Shown: positions 38,851-50,316, counted from the first letter of the stretch. The stretch: 64,000 nt of DNA from Mesorhizobium japonicum MAFF 303099 (GCF_000009625.1 NC_002678.2:3380001-3444000), one strand, 5' to 3'. Program-made: numbers and translations. The notes: generated by a model not told the origin, from the letters alone.

Positions 38851-40257
38851 TTAGATGTGGATCGGCTTGAAGAAGGTGGCCAGCGCCGCTTCCTTCACCG
38901 CTTCCGACATCGTCGGATGCGCGTGGCAGGTGCGGGCGAGGTCTTCCGACGAGCCGCCAAATTCCATCAGCACCGCCGCCTCGTGGATCATCTCGCCGGC
39001 GCCGAAGCCGACAATGTGCACGCCGAGCACGCGGTCGCTGGCCTTGTCGGCGAGGATTTTCACGAAACCGTCCGTGTGCAGCATGGCGCGCGCACGGCCA
39101 TTGGCGCTGAACGGGAATTTGCCGACCTTGTAATCGATGCCGGCCTTCTTCAGCTCTTCCTCGGTCTTGCCGACCGAGGCGATTTCCGGGCTGGTGTAGA
39201 CGACGCTCGGGATGACCTCATAGTTCACATGGCCGGCCTGGCCGGCGATGGTTTCGGCCACCGCCACGCCCTCGTCCTCGGCCTTGTGCGCCAGCATCGG
39301 CCCGGCGATGACATCGCCGATGGCGTAGATGCCGGGGACGTTGGTCTTGAGATGCCCGTCGGTCTTGACGCGGCCGCGCTCGTCGACCTCGACGCCTGCT
39401 TCCTTCAACCCGAGACTGTCGGCATAGGCACGGCGCCCGGTGGCGATCAGCACGACATCGGCCGCGATGGTTTCGGCGGCGCCGCCCTTCACCGGCTCGA
39501 AGGTGACGGTTGCACCTTTCTTGGCCTTGGCGACGCCGGTGACCTTGGCGCCGAGCTTGAACTCGAAACCCTGCTTCGACAGCATCCTCTGGAACTGCTT
39601 GGAGACCTCGCCGTCCATGCCGCCGAGGATCGTGTCGAGGAACTCGACCACGGTGACCTTGGCGCCGAGCCGCGCCCAGACCGAGCCGAGCTCGAGCCCG
39701 ATGACGCCGCCACCGACCACCACCAGGTGGCCCGGAACCTTGTCCAGCGACAGCGCGCCGGTCGACGACACGATGATTTTCTCGTCGAAGTCGACCTTGA
39801 CGCCGGGAATGCCGGCGACATCGGAACCGGTGGCGATGACGATGTTCTTCGTCTCGATCTCCTCGACCTTGCCGTCCTCGCCCGTCACCGACACCTTGCC
39901 GGCCGCCACCACCTTGCCGGTGCCGCGGAAGCTGTCGATCTTGTTCTTCTTGAACAGGAAGGCGACGCCGTTGACGTTGGACGCCACCGTCGCATCCTTG
40001 TGCGCCATCATCTTCGTCAGATTGAGCTTCGGCGCCGGGATCTCGACGCCCAGCGTGTCGAAGGAATGGCCGGCCTCGGCGAACATTTCGGAGGCATGGA
40101 GCAGCGCCTTGGACGGGATGCAGCCGATGTTGAGGCAGGTGCCGCCGAAGGTCGCGTTCTTTTCGACCACCGCGACCTTCAGGTCGAGCTGTGCCGCCTT
40201 GATGGCGCAGACATAGCCGCCGGGTCCCGATCCGATGATAACGACGTCATAAGCCAT
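38851..40257 (-). CDS. lpd: Dihydrolipoyl dehydrogenase (E3)
   Basis: The 468-residue flavoprotein has the FAD fold ([20 protein letters not shown]) and the redox disulfide in [19 protein letters not shown]. The NAD fold is [20 protein letters not shown], and the C-terminal interface [15 protein letters not shown] carries the catalytic His. It reoxidises lipoamide for 2-oxoglutarate dehydrogenase, consistent with its place at the end of the mdh-suc cluster. Other E3 paralogues for pyruvate dehydrogenase usually exist elsewhere. Confidence 0.96.
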   Translation of the reverse strand: MAYDVVIIGSGPGGYVCAIKAAQLDLKVAVVEKNATFGGTCLNIGCIPSKALLHASEMFAEAGHSFDTLGVEIPAPKLNLTKMMAHKDATVASNVNGVAFLFKKNKIDSFRGTGKVVAAGKVSVTGEDGKVEEIETKNIVIATGSDVAGIPGVKVDFDEKIIVSSTGALSLDKVPGHLVVVGGGVIGLELGSVWARLGAKVTVVEFLDTILGGMDGEVSKQFQRMLSKQGFEFKLGAKVTGVAKAKKGATVTFEPVKGGAAETIAADVVLIATGRRAYADSLGLKEAGVEVDERGRVKTDGHLKTNVPGIYAIGDVIAGPMLAHKAEDEGVAVAETIAGQAGHVNYEVIPSVVYTSPEIASVGKTEEELKKAGIDYKVGKFPFSANGRARAMLHTDGFVKILADKASDRVLGVHIVGFGAGEMIHEAAVLMEFGGSSEDLARTCHAHPTMSEAVKEAALATFFKPIHI

Positions 40258-40275
40258 GATAGTGTCCTTCTGTTT

Positions 40276-40326
40276 TGAGCATGATGCCGAAAAGTGTGAC
40301 GCGGTTTTCGGATAACATCATGCTCG
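40276..40326. repeat. Palindromic intergenic repeat (GAGCATGATG type)
   Basis: GAGCATGATGCCGAAAAGTG faces CGGTTTTCGGATAACATCATGCTCG. It lies between the SDR and lpd genes, so it would be transcribed inside the operon as a hairpin. Confidence 0.75.
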
Positions 40327-40340
40327 AACTGCATGAGCGC

Positions 40341-41096
40341 TCAGCGGCCGCCGCTGACATTCAGGATCGCGCCCGTCGTATAGGACGCTGCGTCGGATAG
40401 AAGATAGAGAACCGCAGCCGCGACTTCATCGGCGGTGCCGGCCCTTTTCATCGGCAGCGTGTCCTGGATCAGCGCCACCCTATCGGGCTGTCCGCCGGAA
40501 GCATGGATGTCGGTGTCGATGATGCCCGGCCGCACCGCGTTGACGCGGATGCCTTCCAGCGCCACCTCGCGGGCCAGCCCGACGGTGAACGTGTCGATGG
40601 CGCCCTTGGAGGCGGCATAGTCGACATAATTGTCCGGCGCGCCCAGCACCGCCGCGGCCGAGGAGATGTTGACGATCGCTCCACCCTTGCCGCCATGGCG
40701 GGTCGACATGCGCTTGACCGCCTCACGGGCGCACAGAATGGAACCGACGACGTTGATGCGCATCATGCGTTCGAGCCGTGCCGCGCTCATCTCGTCGACG
40801 CGCGCCTTGGCATCGACAATGCCGGCATTGTTGACGAAGGCGTCAAGCCGGCCATAGCTGCGGTCGACGGCCTCGAAGATGGCGATGATGTCGGCCTCGC
40901 CGCCGACATCGCCCTTGACCGCGAAAGCGTCGCCGCCGGCAGCCTTGATCTCGGCAACCAGGGCGTCGGCGGCAGCCCTATTCGAGGCGTAGTTGACCGC
41001 GACGCGATAGCCGGCCTTCGCCCCGAGCCGGCAGACCGCGGCGCCGATGCCGCGGCTGCCGCCGGTGACCAGCAGGACCTTCTGCGCCTCGCTCAT
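40341..41096 (-). CDS. SDR-family oxidoreductase
   Basis: The 251-residue short-chain dehydrogenase has the cofactor motif VTGGSRGIGAAV, FVNNAGIV, catalytic Ser in IVNISSAAAVLG, YxxxK in YVDYAASKGAI and VRPGIIDTD. The Asn-Tyr-Ala-Ser region after strand 2 favours NADP. The substrate is unknown. Its ATG overlaps the stop of the exported protein gene upstream (ATGA), indicating coupling. It lies between sucB and lpd, an accessory position in the TCA operon. Confidence 0.88.
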   Translation of the reverse strand: MSEAQKVLLVTGGSRGIGAAVCRLGAKAGYRVAVNYASNRAAADALVAEIKAAGGDAFAVKGDVGGEADIIAIFEAVDRSYGRLDAFVNNAGIVDAKARVDEMSAARLERMMRINVVGSILCAREAVKRMSTRHGGKGGAIVNISSAAAVLGAPDNYVDYAASKGAIDTFTVGLAREVALEGIRVNAVRPGIIDTDIHASGGQPDRVALIQDTLPMKRAGTADEVAAAVLYLLSDAASYTTGAILNVSGGR

Positions 41097-41608
41097 TCCT
41101 GGCATCCCTTCAGCGTGAACACATCCCACGGCACTTTCGAAAATCCGCCACCGCCATAGGCCGGGGACTGACGAAGCGCCGGACCGAGATCCGGCAGGAT
41201 CAGCGTCTTCGGCGCCTCGACGCCTTCCGCCGGCAAAAGCCCGATGCCACCCTTGTCGTCCGACGTGTAGATGACGCCGTGCCAAGGAGCGCAGGCGGCG
41301 AGCTCGGCACCAGTGGTGTCGCCCTCCGGGCATTTGTACATCAGCGCGCCGTTCGGCCGTGCCACGCCCTCGTTCCACATGACGATGCCGTTCAGCACCA
41401 CATTGTTGTCGAGGATCATGCGGAACGTGTTGGTGACGGTGGCCGAGGTGCCGGTCGGGGTAAAATCGATCTCGCTGCCGCTCTGGCTATCGCCATAGAC
41501 GGCGAGCTCGATCGGGCAGGCGGCGAACGCGTTCGCCGGGATCATCGCCGCACCGACCGCTATCGATGCAGTCGACAGGCTTTCCGACAAGAACGAACGG
41601 ATCGTCAC
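41093..41608 (-). CDS. Exported protein of unknown function
   Basis: The 171-residue protein has a signal peptide (SIAVGAAMIPANAFAAC) and a mature beta-rich domain with four Cys residues (ACPIELAVYGDSQSGSE, MYKCPEGD, LAACAPWHG, LKGCQE). Motifs such as NTFRMILDNNVVLNGIVMWNEG and ALMYKCPEGDTTGAEL are not known to me. It is translationally coupled to the SDR gene downstream and follows the 193-residue protein gene by 2 bp. Confidence 0.7.
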   Translation of the reverse strand: MTIRSFLSESLSTASIAVGAAMIPANAFAACPIELAVYGDSQSGSEIDFTPTGTSATVTNTFRMILDNNVVLNGIVMWNEGVARPNGALMYKCPEGDTTGAELAACAPWHGVIYTSDDKGGIGLLPAEGVEAPKTLILPDLGPALRQSPAYGGGGFSKVPWDVFTLKGCQE

Positions 41609-41610
41609 GC

Positions 41611-42192
41611 TTATCCGCCTTGAACAGCTTGATCGAGAATGAGGATCGTCGAGAGAAAATAGTCTATCTCGAACGCAACGTTATTATCCTTGTCGACCGG
41701 AATGGTGTTCACCTCGTATTTGAGGGTCAAGATACGAGAACCATCCGCCAACTCGATATAGATGTCGCGCTCCCGGCCACCGCCGATTGTCCACCTGAAT
41801 TCGCTCTCGTTCAGGAACTGCAGGGCCTTCGGCAAAGTATGTATGTCTATTGGCTTTCGGCCTCCAAAAATTGCTGGGTGCCGCCCCACATCGACATCCA
41901 GATGGCCGTGCCAAGTCGACATCATTCCACCCGGTTGCAATCTTCCGAAGACAGGTTCGATGCTAATCGACCGCAAGCGAAAATCGGGGCTGAAGAAGAA
42001 CTCGCAATTGGTGCCATAGATACACCAGGCCGACTCGGGATCTCCGTGGCGATAATGATTGTCGGCTCGCAAATCCTCCGTATCTATAAGGCTGCGAACC
42101 GTTTCACGGTTGCTCTTGCCGAGTTCGATCGGACCCGCGCGGCCTGTCGCGACAAGCTCGAACAGGTCGATTGGCTCGACAGACTCGGCCAT
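41611..42192 (-). CDS. Hypothetical protein, accessory gene between sucB and lpd
   Basis: The 193-residue soluble protein has no signal or membrane helix. Features are CIYGTNCEFFFSPDFRLRSI, MMSTWHGHLDVDVGRHP, DIHTLPKALQFLNESEF and WTIGGGRERDIYIELADGS. The base composition is visibly lower in GC than the flanking suc genes. It follows sucB by 10 bp without a good ribosome site. I do not recognise it. The size, composition and placement resemble orphan immunity-type genes, but nothing in the sequence proves that. Confidence 0.62.
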   Translation of the reverse strand: MAESVEPIDLFELVATGRAGPIELGKSNRETVRSLIDTEDLRADNHYRHGDPESAWCIYGTNCEFFFSPDFRLRSISIEPVFGRLQPGGMMSTWHGHLDVDVGRHPAIFGGRKPIDIHTLPKALQFLNESEFRWTIGGGRERDIYIELADGSRILTLKYEVNTIPVDKDNNVAFEIDYFLSTILILDQAVQGG

Positions 42193-42202
42193 CGCAGCAG
42201 GC

Positions 42203-43477
42203 CTAGAGATCGAGCACCAGCCGTTCCGGATCCTCCAGGCTTTCCTTGACGCGCACCAGGAAGGTCACGGCTTCCTTGCCGTCGACGATGCGGTGATCGT
42301 AGCTGAGCGCCAGATACATCATCGGCCGGATCACGATCTGGCCGCCAACCACGACAGGCCGGTCCTGGATCTTGTGCATGCCCAGAATGCCCGACTGCGG
42401 CGCGTTGAGGATCGGCGTCGACATCAGCGAACCGTAGACGCCGCCATTGGAAATCGTGAACGTGCCGCCCTGCATGTCGGCGACCGACAGCTTGCCGTCG
42501 CGCGCGGCGATGCCGAGCCGGCCGATCTCCTTCTCGATCTCGGCGATCGACATCTGGTCGGCATCGCGCACGACCGGCACGACCAGGCCCTTCTCGGTGC
42601 CGACGGCGACGCCGACATGGGCAAAGTTCTTGTAGATGATGTCGGTGCCATCGATCTCGGCATTAACCGCCGGGATTTCCTTCAACGCATGGGTGACGGC
42701 CTTGGTGAAGAAGCCCATGAAGCCGAGCTTCACGCCATGCTTCTTCTCGAACACGTCCTTGTACTTGGTCCGCAGCGCCATCACCGCCGACATGTCGACC
42801 TCGTTGAAGGTCGTCAGCATGGCGGCGGTCGACTGCGCTTCCTTCAGCCGGCGCGCGATGGTCTGGCGCAATTTGGTCATGCGCACGCGTTCTTCCCGCG
42901 AAGCATCGTCGCCGGAGGATGGCGCACGCACCGCGATCGGTGCCGGCGCAGCCCTCGGCGTCTCGGCCGGCTGCGACGGCGCGCCCTTGGCGATGGCGTC
43001 GAGCACGTCGCCCTTCAGCACCTGGCCGCGCTTGCCCGAGCCGGAAAGCTGGTCAACCGACAGATTGTTCTCGGCGATCAGTTTTGCCGCAGCCGGCGCC
43101 GGCGGCATGCTGCGCGGCTCGACCGCGCCGGCATCGCCGGCGATCTTGGCGGTCTCGGCCGCGGCCTGCTTGCTGGTCGACGCCGCATCAGGCGACGAGG
43201 CCTGCGACACCGCCTGCGGCTTGGTCGCCGGCGCAGAGCCACCAGCCGAGATCGAGCCCAACAAAGCGCCGACACCGACCGTCTCGCCTTCCTTGGCGAC
43301 GATTTCGCCCAGCGTGCCGGCGGCGGCGGCCGGAACTTCCACCGTCACCTTGTCGGTTTCGAGCTCGACCAGCGGCTCGTCGACGGCAATGGCATCGCCG
43401 ACCTTCTTGAACCATTTGCCGATGGTCGCCTCGGTGACGGATTCGCCGAGAGTGGGAACGCGGATTTCGGTAGCCAT
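42203..43477 (-). CDS. sucB: 2-Oxoglutarate dehydrogenase E2 (dihydrolipoyl succinyltransferase)
   Basis: The 424-residue enzyme has one lipoyl domain (residues 1-80, [11 protein letters not shown] with the lipoylated Lys43) and an Ala/Pro linker. The E3-binding domain ([20 protein letters not shown]) and the catalytic core follow. The core shows [20 protein letters not shown] and the active-site [13 protein letters not shown]. It transfers the succinyl group to CoA. It lies 42 bp downstream of sucA. Confidence 0.96.
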   Translation of the reverse strand: MATEIRVPTLGESVTEATIGKWFKKVGDAIAVDEPLVELETDKVTVEVPAAAAGTLGEIVAKEGETVGVGALLGSISAGGSAPATKPQAVSQASSPDAASTSKQAAAETAKIAGDAGAVEPRSMPPAPAAAKLIAENNLSVDQLSGSGKRGQVLKGDVLDAIAKGAPSQPAETPRAAPAPIAVRAPSSGDDASREERVRMTKLRQTIARRLKEAQSTAAMLTTFNEVDMSAVMALRTKYKDVFEKKHGVKLGFMGFFTKAVTHALKEIPAVNAEIDGTDIIYKNFAHVGVAVGTEKGLVVPVVRDADQMSIAEIEKEIGRLGIAARDGKLSVADMQGGTFTISNGGVYGSLMSTPILNAPQSGILGMHKIQDRPVVVGGQIVIRPMMYLALSYDHRIVDGKEAVTFLVRVKESLEDPERLVLDL

Positions 43478-43519
43478 TGTGCCTGTCCGTTCTTGTCGGT
43501 TCTGTTCTATTCGCCTGCT

Positions 43520-46507
43520 TTATTCGCCGAGCGCGTCTTCGAGCAAGGCGGCGAGTTGGGCAAGGTGCTTGGACATCAATCCGGTCGCCGGCGACGCGGC
43601 CGCCGGCCGGCCGGTGTAGCGCACCCGCTGATGCTTGGCGTCGATATGCGCCAGTACCCATTCCAGATATGGGTCGATGAACGACCAGGCGCCCATGTTC
43701 TTGGGCTCCTCCTGGCACCACACCATCTCGGCGTTGCGGAAGCGTGACAGTTCGGTGATCAGCGCCTTGGCCGGGAACGGATAGAGCTGTTCGACGCGCA
43801 GCAGGTAGATGTCGTTGATGCCGCGCTTCTCGCGCTCCTCGTAGAGGTCGTAATAGACCTTGCCCGAGCACAGCACGACGCGGCGGATCTTCGAGTCCTT
43901 GGTGAGCTTGATCGGCTGGTTCGGCAACAGCTGCGCGTCGTCCCACAACAGCCGGTGGAACGAGCTTTCGCCCGAGATTTCCGGCAGCGTCGACACCGCC
44001 CGCTTGTGGCGCAGCAGCGACTTCGGCGTCATCAGGATCAGCGGCTTGCGGAAGTCGCGCTTCAGCTGCCGGCGCAGGATGTGGAAATAGTTGGCCGGCG
44101 TTGTGCAGTTGGCCACTTGCATATTGTCTTCGGCGCACAGCTGCAGGAAGCGCTCCAGCCGGGCCGAGGAATGTTCCGGACCCTGGCCTTCATAGCCATG
44201 CGGCAACAGGCAGACGAGGCCCGACATTCTGAGCCACTTGCGCTCGCCCGACGAGATGAACTGGTCGAACACCACCTGGGCGCCATTGGCGAAGTCGCCG
44301 AACTGCGCTTCCCACAAGGTCAGCGCCTTCGGCTCGGCCAGGCTGTAGCCATATTCGAAGCCCAGCACCGCCTCTTCCGACAGCATGGAGTTGATGACTT
44401 CGTAGCCGGCCTGTGCCGCCGACAGATTGTTGAGCGGGATGTAGCGAGTCTCGTCGCGCTGGTCGTAGAGCACTGAATGGCGCTGCGAGAAGGTGCCGCG
44501 TTCGGAATCCTGCCCCGACAGGCGGATCGGATTGCCGTCGAGCAGGATGGCGCCGAAAGCCAGGGCCTCGGCCGTCGACCAGTCGATACCTTCGCCGGAT
44601 TCGATCGCCTCGCGGCGGTTTTCGAGGAAGCGGATGATGGTCTTGTGCGCCTCGAAACCCTTCGGCACCTCGGTCAGCTTCTTGCCGATTTCCTTCAGCG
44701 TCTTGACCGGCACGGCGGTCTTGCCGCGCCTTTGTTCGTCCTGGTTGTCGGCCGTGCGCAGGCCCGACCAGGCGCCATCCAGCCAGTCGGCCTTGTTGGG
44801 CTTGTAGTGCTGGCCGACTTCCCATTCGGATTCCAGATGCGCGCGCCAGTCGGCCTTCATCTGGTCGAGTTCGGCCTGGGTGATGTGGCCCTCGGCGATC
44901 AGCCGGTCGGCATAGATCTGCACCGTCGTCTTATGGGTGCGGATGTTGCGATACATGATCGGCTGGGTGAAGGCCGGTTCGTCGCCCTCATTGTGGCCGA
45001 AGCGGCGGTAGCAGAACATGTCCACGACCACCGGCTTGTGGAACTTCATGCGGAACTCGATCGCCACCTTGGTGGCGTGCACCACGGCTTCCGGGTCGTC
45101 GCCATTGACGTGGAAGATCGGCGCCTCGATCATCTTGGCGACATCGGACGGATAGGGCGACGAGCGCGAGAAGCGCGGATTGGTGGTGAAGCCGATCTGG
45201 TTGTTGATGATGAAGTGCAGCGTGCCGGCGACGCGGTGGCCGCGCAGGCCCGACAGGCCGAGGATTTCGGCGATCACGCCCTGGCCGGCGAAGGCAGCAT
45301 CACCATGCAGGAGCAGCGGCAGCACCTTGGCGCGTTCCTCCAGCGGCACGATCTCCTCGCGGCCGCGGCCGAACAGATAGTCCTGCTTGGCGCGCGCCTT
45401 GCCCATCACCACAGGATCGACGATTTCCAGGTGCGACGGGTTGGCGGTCAGCGACAAATGCACCTTGTTGCCGTCGAACTCGCGGTCCGACGAGGCGCCG
45501 AGATGGTACTTGACGTCGCCCGAGCCTTCGACCTCGTCGGGAGCGGCCGAGCCGCCCTTGAACTCATGGAAGATGGCGCGGTGCGGCTTTGCCATCACCT
45601 GGGAGAGCACGTTGAGCCGGCCGCGATGCGCCATGCCCAGCACGATCTCCTTCATGCCGAGCTGGCCGCCGCGCTTGACGATCTGCTCCAGCGCCGGGAT
45701 CAGCGCCTCGCCGCCATCGAGGCCGAAGCGCTTGGTGCCCTTGTACTTGACGTCGATGAACTGCTCGAAGCCTTCGGCCTCGACCAGCTTCTGCAGGATC
45801 GCCTTCTTGCCGGTGTTGGTGAAGGAGATCTCCTTGTCGGCGCCCTCGATGCGCGCCTGGATCCAGGCCTTCTCCTCGGGATCGGAGATGTGCATGAACT
45901 CGACGCCGAGCGTCGAGCAATAGGTGCGGGTGAGGATCTCCAGCATCTGCCGGATGGTGCCGAATTCGAGCCCGAGCACATTGTCGAGGAAGATCGGCCG
46001 GTCGTAATCGGCTGCGGTGAAGCCGTAATTCTCCGGCGACAGCTCGTTGTAGTCCTCGAGCGGCTTGGCGATGCCGAGCGGATCGAGATTGGCGTGCAGA
46101 TGGCCGCGCATGCGATAGGCGCGGATCATCATGATGGCGCGCACCGAATCGCGCGTCGCCTGATGCACGTCGGCATCGGACAAGACGACGCCATTGGTGA
46201 CCGCCTTGTCCTTGACCTTCTTTTCCAGGTGCTTCTCGACGATGCCCCAATTGCCGTCGAGCGCCGACACCAATTCGCCATTGGCCTGCAGCGGCCAGGA
46301 CGGCTTGGCCCAGGAGGCGCCCTTGGCGTTCCTGCGCACGTCGCCGGCATCGTCCTTCAGCCCGGCGAAGAACTCCTGCCACTCGGGATTGACCGAGGCG
46401 GGATCGTCCTCATAGGCGGCATAGAGCGCGTCGATGTAATCGGCGTTGCCGCCATAGAGGAATGAGGTGAGCGAGAATTGGTCGTTGGTTTGATCTTGTC
46501 GTGCCAT
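43520..46507 (-). CDS. sucA: 2-Oxoglutarate dehydrogenase E1
   Basis: The 995-residue thiamine-diphosphate enzyme starts with the E1o N-terminal helix (FLYGGNADYIDALYAAYEDDPASVNPEWQEFF region, residues about 17-49) that binds E2/E3. Core motifs are HRGRLNVLSQVM, LLHGDAAFAGQGVIAE, HFIINNQIGFTTNPRFSR and YRRFGHNEGDEPAFTQP. C-terminal motifs are LLPHGYEGQGPEHSSARLER and MTPKSLLRHKRAVS. It decarboxylates 2-oxoglutarate, the rate-setting step of this part of the TCA cycle. Confidence 0.98.
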   Translation of the reverse strand: MARQDQTNDQFSLTSFLYGGNADYIDALYAAYEDDPASVNPEWQEFFAGLKDDAGDVRRNAKGASWAKPSWPLQANGELVSALDGNWGIVEKHLEKKVKDKAVTNGVVLSDADVHQATRDSVRAIMMIRAYRMRGHLHANLDPLGIAKPLEDYNELSPENYGFTAADYDRPIFLDNVLGLEFGTIRQMLEILTRTYCSTLGVEFMHISDPEEKAWIQARIEGADKEISFTNTGKKAILQKLVEAEGFEQFIDVKYKGTKRFGLDGGEALIPALEQIVKRGGQLGMKEIVLGMAHRGRLNVLSQVMAKPHRAIFHEFKGGSAAPDEVEGSGDVKYHLGASSDREFDGNKVHLSLTANPSHLEIVDPVVMGKARAKQDYLFGRGREEIVPLEERAKVLPLLLHGDAAFAGQGVIAEILGLSGLRGHRVAGTLHFIINNQIGFTTNPRFSRSSPYPSDVAKMIEAPIFHVNGDDPEAVVHATKVAIEFRMKFHKPVVVDMFCYRRFGHNEGDEPAFTQPIMYRNIRTHKTTVQIYADRLIAEGHITQAELDQMKADWRAHLESEWEVGQHYKPNKADWLDGAWSGLRTADNQDEQRRGKTAVPVKTLKEIGKKLTEVPKGFEAHKTIIRFLENRREAIESGEGIDWSTAEALAFGAILLDGNPIRLSGQDSERGTFSQRHSVLYDQRDETRYIPLNNLSAAQAGYEVINSMLSEEAVLGFEYGYSLAEPKALTLWEAQFGDFANGAQVVFDQFISSGERKWLRMSGLVCLLPHGYEGQGPEHSSARLERFLQLCAEDNMQVANCTTPANYFHILRRQLKRDFRKPLILMTPKSLLRHKRAVSTLPEISGESSFHRLLWDDAQLLPNQPIKLTKDSKIRRVVLCSGKVYYDLYEEREKRGINDIYLLRVEQLYPFPAKALITELSRFRNAEMVWCQEEPKNMGAWSFIDPYLEWVLAHIDAKHQRVRYTGRPAAASPATGLMSKHLAQLAALLEDALGE

Positions 46508-46543
46508 TTTATCTAGCGGAGCGTTGCTCCGTTCTCCCTATCC

Positions 46544-47290
46544 CTAGTGCGCTGCCACACGGCTAAGCCGCCACATGCCAAAAGGGTTTGCATACAGATT
46601 GTGGTCTCCGTCAGGCTGCTGCGCTTCCACACTCAAACTATATCGTGGTGCGCCTGCTTCCAGTCCAAACGTCTGACCGGCCAAAAGCTCGGGGCTTTCG
46701 TGGAGTTGATACATGTTGAAGCCGCGAAGCAGCTTGACGGCAGACTGAAACTCGTCGCCTGAAACGATAGAATCCCAAAGCCCCAGATTGCGCATGCCAC
46801 AGCTGTAGGTCGTCGTACCGTCCGTGACGGAATCCAGAACCATCAGCCCGTAGATCTCGACGAAATCACCGTTTGTCCGTTCAAGCCATTGATCCGCCGA
46901 GAAGGCCTTGCCTGCCGTTTCAACCTTCACGCCAAGACCGCCGGCCTTGATCAGATGAGCTGCCGCCTTTGCGATGGAGATCGATGTTTCCTTCGTTTGT
47001 GAGGAGGTCGAGAGCAGGTAGACGACGCTCTTATGCGAGTCGATTTTGTCGATGACATCCTTGCCGAGCTCATTGACGAGGCCGGCGCCAGCAAAGGCCC
47101 TCATCATGTCCTCGTCACGGTCGCAGAAATCAAACTCGAACGCAGCTTTGCTCGGGCCATGCATCATGATCATCCCCGCAGCCACATAGTCGGCTGAAGG
47201 CAGCGAGGCCTCTGCAACAGCGCGCACAAAGGCCGACCTGCCTTCCCAAAGGCCTGGTATGCATAGAATGATGCGCTTCTCGTCTTCCAT
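46544..47290 (-). CDS. Hypothetical protein between sucD and sucA (possible DUF4261-type)
   Basis: The 248-residue soluble protein begins MEDEKRIILCIPGLWEGRSA. It continues with FCDRDEDMMRAFAGAGLVNEL, LIKAGGLGVKVETAGKAFS and VEIYGLMVLDSVTDGTTTYSCGMRNLG, and ends in a C-terminal beta segment. The layout, with a central Gly-rich helix and a MRNLG strand, reminds me of DUF4261 proteins, a family often tied to toxin immunity, but the match is weak. GC content is visibly lower than in sucA and sucD. It interrupts the otherwise conserved sucC-D-A-B order. Confidence 0.62.
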   Translation of the reverse strand: MEDEKRIILCIPGLWEGRSAFVRAVAEASLPSADYVAAGMIMMHGPSKAAFEFDFCDRDEDMMRAFAGAGLVNELGKDVIDKIDSHKSVVYLLSTSSQTKETSISIAKAAAHLIKAGGLGVKVETAGKAFSADQWLERTNGDFVEIYGLMVLDSVTDGTTTYSCGMRNLGLWDSIVSGDEFQSAVKLLRGFNMYQLHESPELLAGQTFGLEAGAPRYSLSVEAQQPDGDHNLYANPFGMWRLSRVAAH

Positions 47291-47331
47291 GTCCTGCTCA
47301 TCGGCATTCGAAAGCTCGACTGCTCGCGTTC

Positions 47332-48234
47332 TTATCCCTTGATCGCCTCGACCAGCGTCGTTCCCAGCCGCGCCGGTGACGGCGAGACCTTGATGCCGGC
47401 CGATTCCATCGCCGCGATCTTGTCCTCGGCGCCGCCTTTGCCGCCGGAGATGACCGCGCCGGCATGGCCCATCGTGCGGCCGGCCGGCGCCGTGCGCCCG
47501 GCGATGAAGCCGGCCATCGGCTTCTTGCGGCCACGCTTGGCTTCGTCCTTGAGGAACTGCGCGGCGTCTTCCTCGGCCGAACCGCCGATCTCGCCGATCA
47601 TGATGATCGACTTGGTCTCATCGTCGGCCAGGAACATCTCGAGCACGTCGATGAACTCGGTGCCCTTGACCGGGTCGCCACCGATGCCGACGGCGGTGGT
47701 CTGGCCGAGGCCGACATTGGTGGTTTGGAACACGGCCTCATAGGTAAGTGTTCCCGAGCGCGAAACAACGCCGACCGAGCCCTTGCGGAAGATGTTTCCA
47801 GGCATGATGCCGATCTTGCATTCGTCGGGGGTGAGAACGCCCGGGCAGTTCGGGCCGATCAGCCGCGAGGTCGAGCGGTCGAGCCGCGCCTTGACCTTGA
47901 CCATGTCCATCACCGGAATGCCTTCGGTGATGCAGATGATCAGCGGGATCTCGGCCTCGATCGCTTCCAGGATCGCTTCGGCGGCACCTGCCGGCGGCAC
48001 GTAAACGACGGAGGCGTTGGCCCCGGTCTTTGCCTTACCTTCGGCGACGGTGGCGAAGATCGGCAGGCTCTCGCCCTTCGAGCCGGTCCACGTCTCGCCG
48101 CCCTTCTTGGGATGGATGCCACCCACCATCTTGGTGCCGTGATAGGCCAGCGCCTGTTCGGTGTGGAACGTACCGGTCTTGCCGGTCAGGCCCTGCACCA
48201 GCACCTTGGTGTTCTTGTCGACGAGAATGGACAT
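47332..48234 (-). CDS. sucD: Succinyl-CoA synthetase alpha subunit
   Basis: The 300-residue subunit has the CoA-binding fold ([21 protein letters not shown]), [35 protein letters not shown] and the phospho-His motif [19 protein letters not shown]. With SucC it converts succinyl-CoA to succinate with formation of a nucleoside triphosphate. In this genome two extra genes separate it from sucC. Confidence 0.96.
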   Translation of the reverse strand: MSILVDKNTKVLVQGLTGKTGTFHTEQALAYHGTKMVGGIHPKKGGETWTGSKGESLPIFATVAEGKAKTGANASVVYVPPAGAAEAILEAIEAEIPLIICITEGIPVMDMVKVKARLDRSTSRLIGPNCPGVLTPDECKIGIMPGNIFRKGSVGVVSRSGTLTYEAVFQTTNVGLGQTTAVGIGGDPVKGTEFIDVLEMFLADDETKSIIMIGEIGGSAEEDAAQFLKDEAKRGRKKPMAGFIAGRTAPAGRTMGHAGAVISGGKGGAEDKIAAMESAGIKVSPSPARLGTTLVEAIKG

Positions 48235-48246
48235 CGGAGCCCTTTT

Positions 48247-48744
48247 CTAAAAACTGTTGATCGAGGAAGGCGAGACGCGCCGGTAGACGCCACTCACCAT
48301 GTCTTGCCAGCCATCGCTGCCGGCGGGTTTGAAATGCAGTCGCATGCGATAGGTGTCGGCATCGTCGAAAATATACGTCACCCGCGCCGTGCCACGCGGC
48401 GACGACCGCTCCAGATTGAGCTCGCTGCCATTCCACGTGCCCGTGGCCGGCGAGGCCGGCACAAAGCCCATCGAATCGAACTGGTGCATGGTGACGAGGC
48501 TGTTCTGCTGGTCGAAGCCGAACACATTGTGCGAACCGAAGGAAATCGTGCCGTCGCGGCGCTGGCGATAGCGCTGAACCACGAACAGGCCGCCGAACTG
48601 TGCCTCTGCCAGCACTTCCGACGTCGCCGTGCCGGCATCGGTCCATTGCGTGGCCGCGACCTCTTCCTCGCCGCGCCACGCACCGACCAGCGCCTGCAGG
48701 CGCTGGTGATCGGCGGAAAGCGAAGAGAAGGAGGCAGCGTTCAT
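48247..48744 (-). CDS. DUF1579-like protein within the suc operon
   Basis: The 165-residue protein has the DUF1579-type pattern of a lipocalin-like beta-barrel: LQALVGAWRGEEEV near the start, then GGLFVVQRYRQRRDG, NVFGFDQQNSLVTMHQFDSMG, GTWNGSELNLER and TYRMRLHFKPAGSDGW. Function is unknown. It begins 2 bp after the cupin gene and ends 12 bp before sucD, so it is co-transcribed with TCA genes. Confidence 0.72.
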   Translation of the reverse strand: MNAASFSSLSADHQRLQALVGAWRGEEEVAATQWTDAGTATSEVLAEAQFGGLFVVQRYRQRRDGTISFGSHNVFGFDQQNSLVTMHQFDSMGFVPASPATGTWNGSELNLERSSPRGTARVTYIFDDADTYRMRLHFKPAGSDGWQDMVSGVYRRVSPSSINSF

Positions 48745-48746
48745 GG

Positions 48747-49118
48747 TCAGAGCCGCTTCAGATCGGTGACGGTGAGGTCGCTCTTGGCGTTGCCGGTGTT
48801 GAGCGTCGTCGCCGGCTCGAACATCAGCACCACGGGCTCGGCGGTGAGCGAACGCGGCCGATGTTCGACACCGCGCGGCACGACGATGAAGTCGCCCTCG
48901 CCAAGCTCGACCGGCCCGTCACGGAAATCGATGGCGATCCTGCCCCGCAGCACGAGGAAGGCTTCGTCCTCATGCTCATGCGCGTGCCAGTCGAAGATCT
49001 CGCCGAACTTGGCGACCTTCGCCTGGCTGTCATTGACGTCGCCGGCAATATGCGGATCGAAGACCTTGGTGATCTTCGCGTCCGCCGCCTCGACCAGGTT
49101 TATCTTGCGCGGAGGCAC
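48747..49118 (-). CDS. Cupin-domain protein within the suc operon
   Basis: The 123-residue single cupin has motif 1 [19 protein letters not shown] and motif 2 [19 protein letters not shown]. The His, His, Glu and His metal ligands are present ([12 protein letters not shown]). It probably binds a divalent metal; the reaction is unknown. It starts four bases after the sucC stop. The placement between sucC and sucD is unusual. Confidence 0.85.
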   Translation of the reverse strand: MPPRKINLVEAADAKITKVFDPHIAGDVNDSQAKVAKFGEIFDWHAHEHEDEAFLVLRGRIAIDFRDGPVELGEGDFIVVPRGVEHRPRSLTAEPVVLMFEPATTLNTGNAKSDLTVTDLKRL

Positions 49119-49122
49119 AGGC

Positions 49123-50316
<1,194 letters not shown>

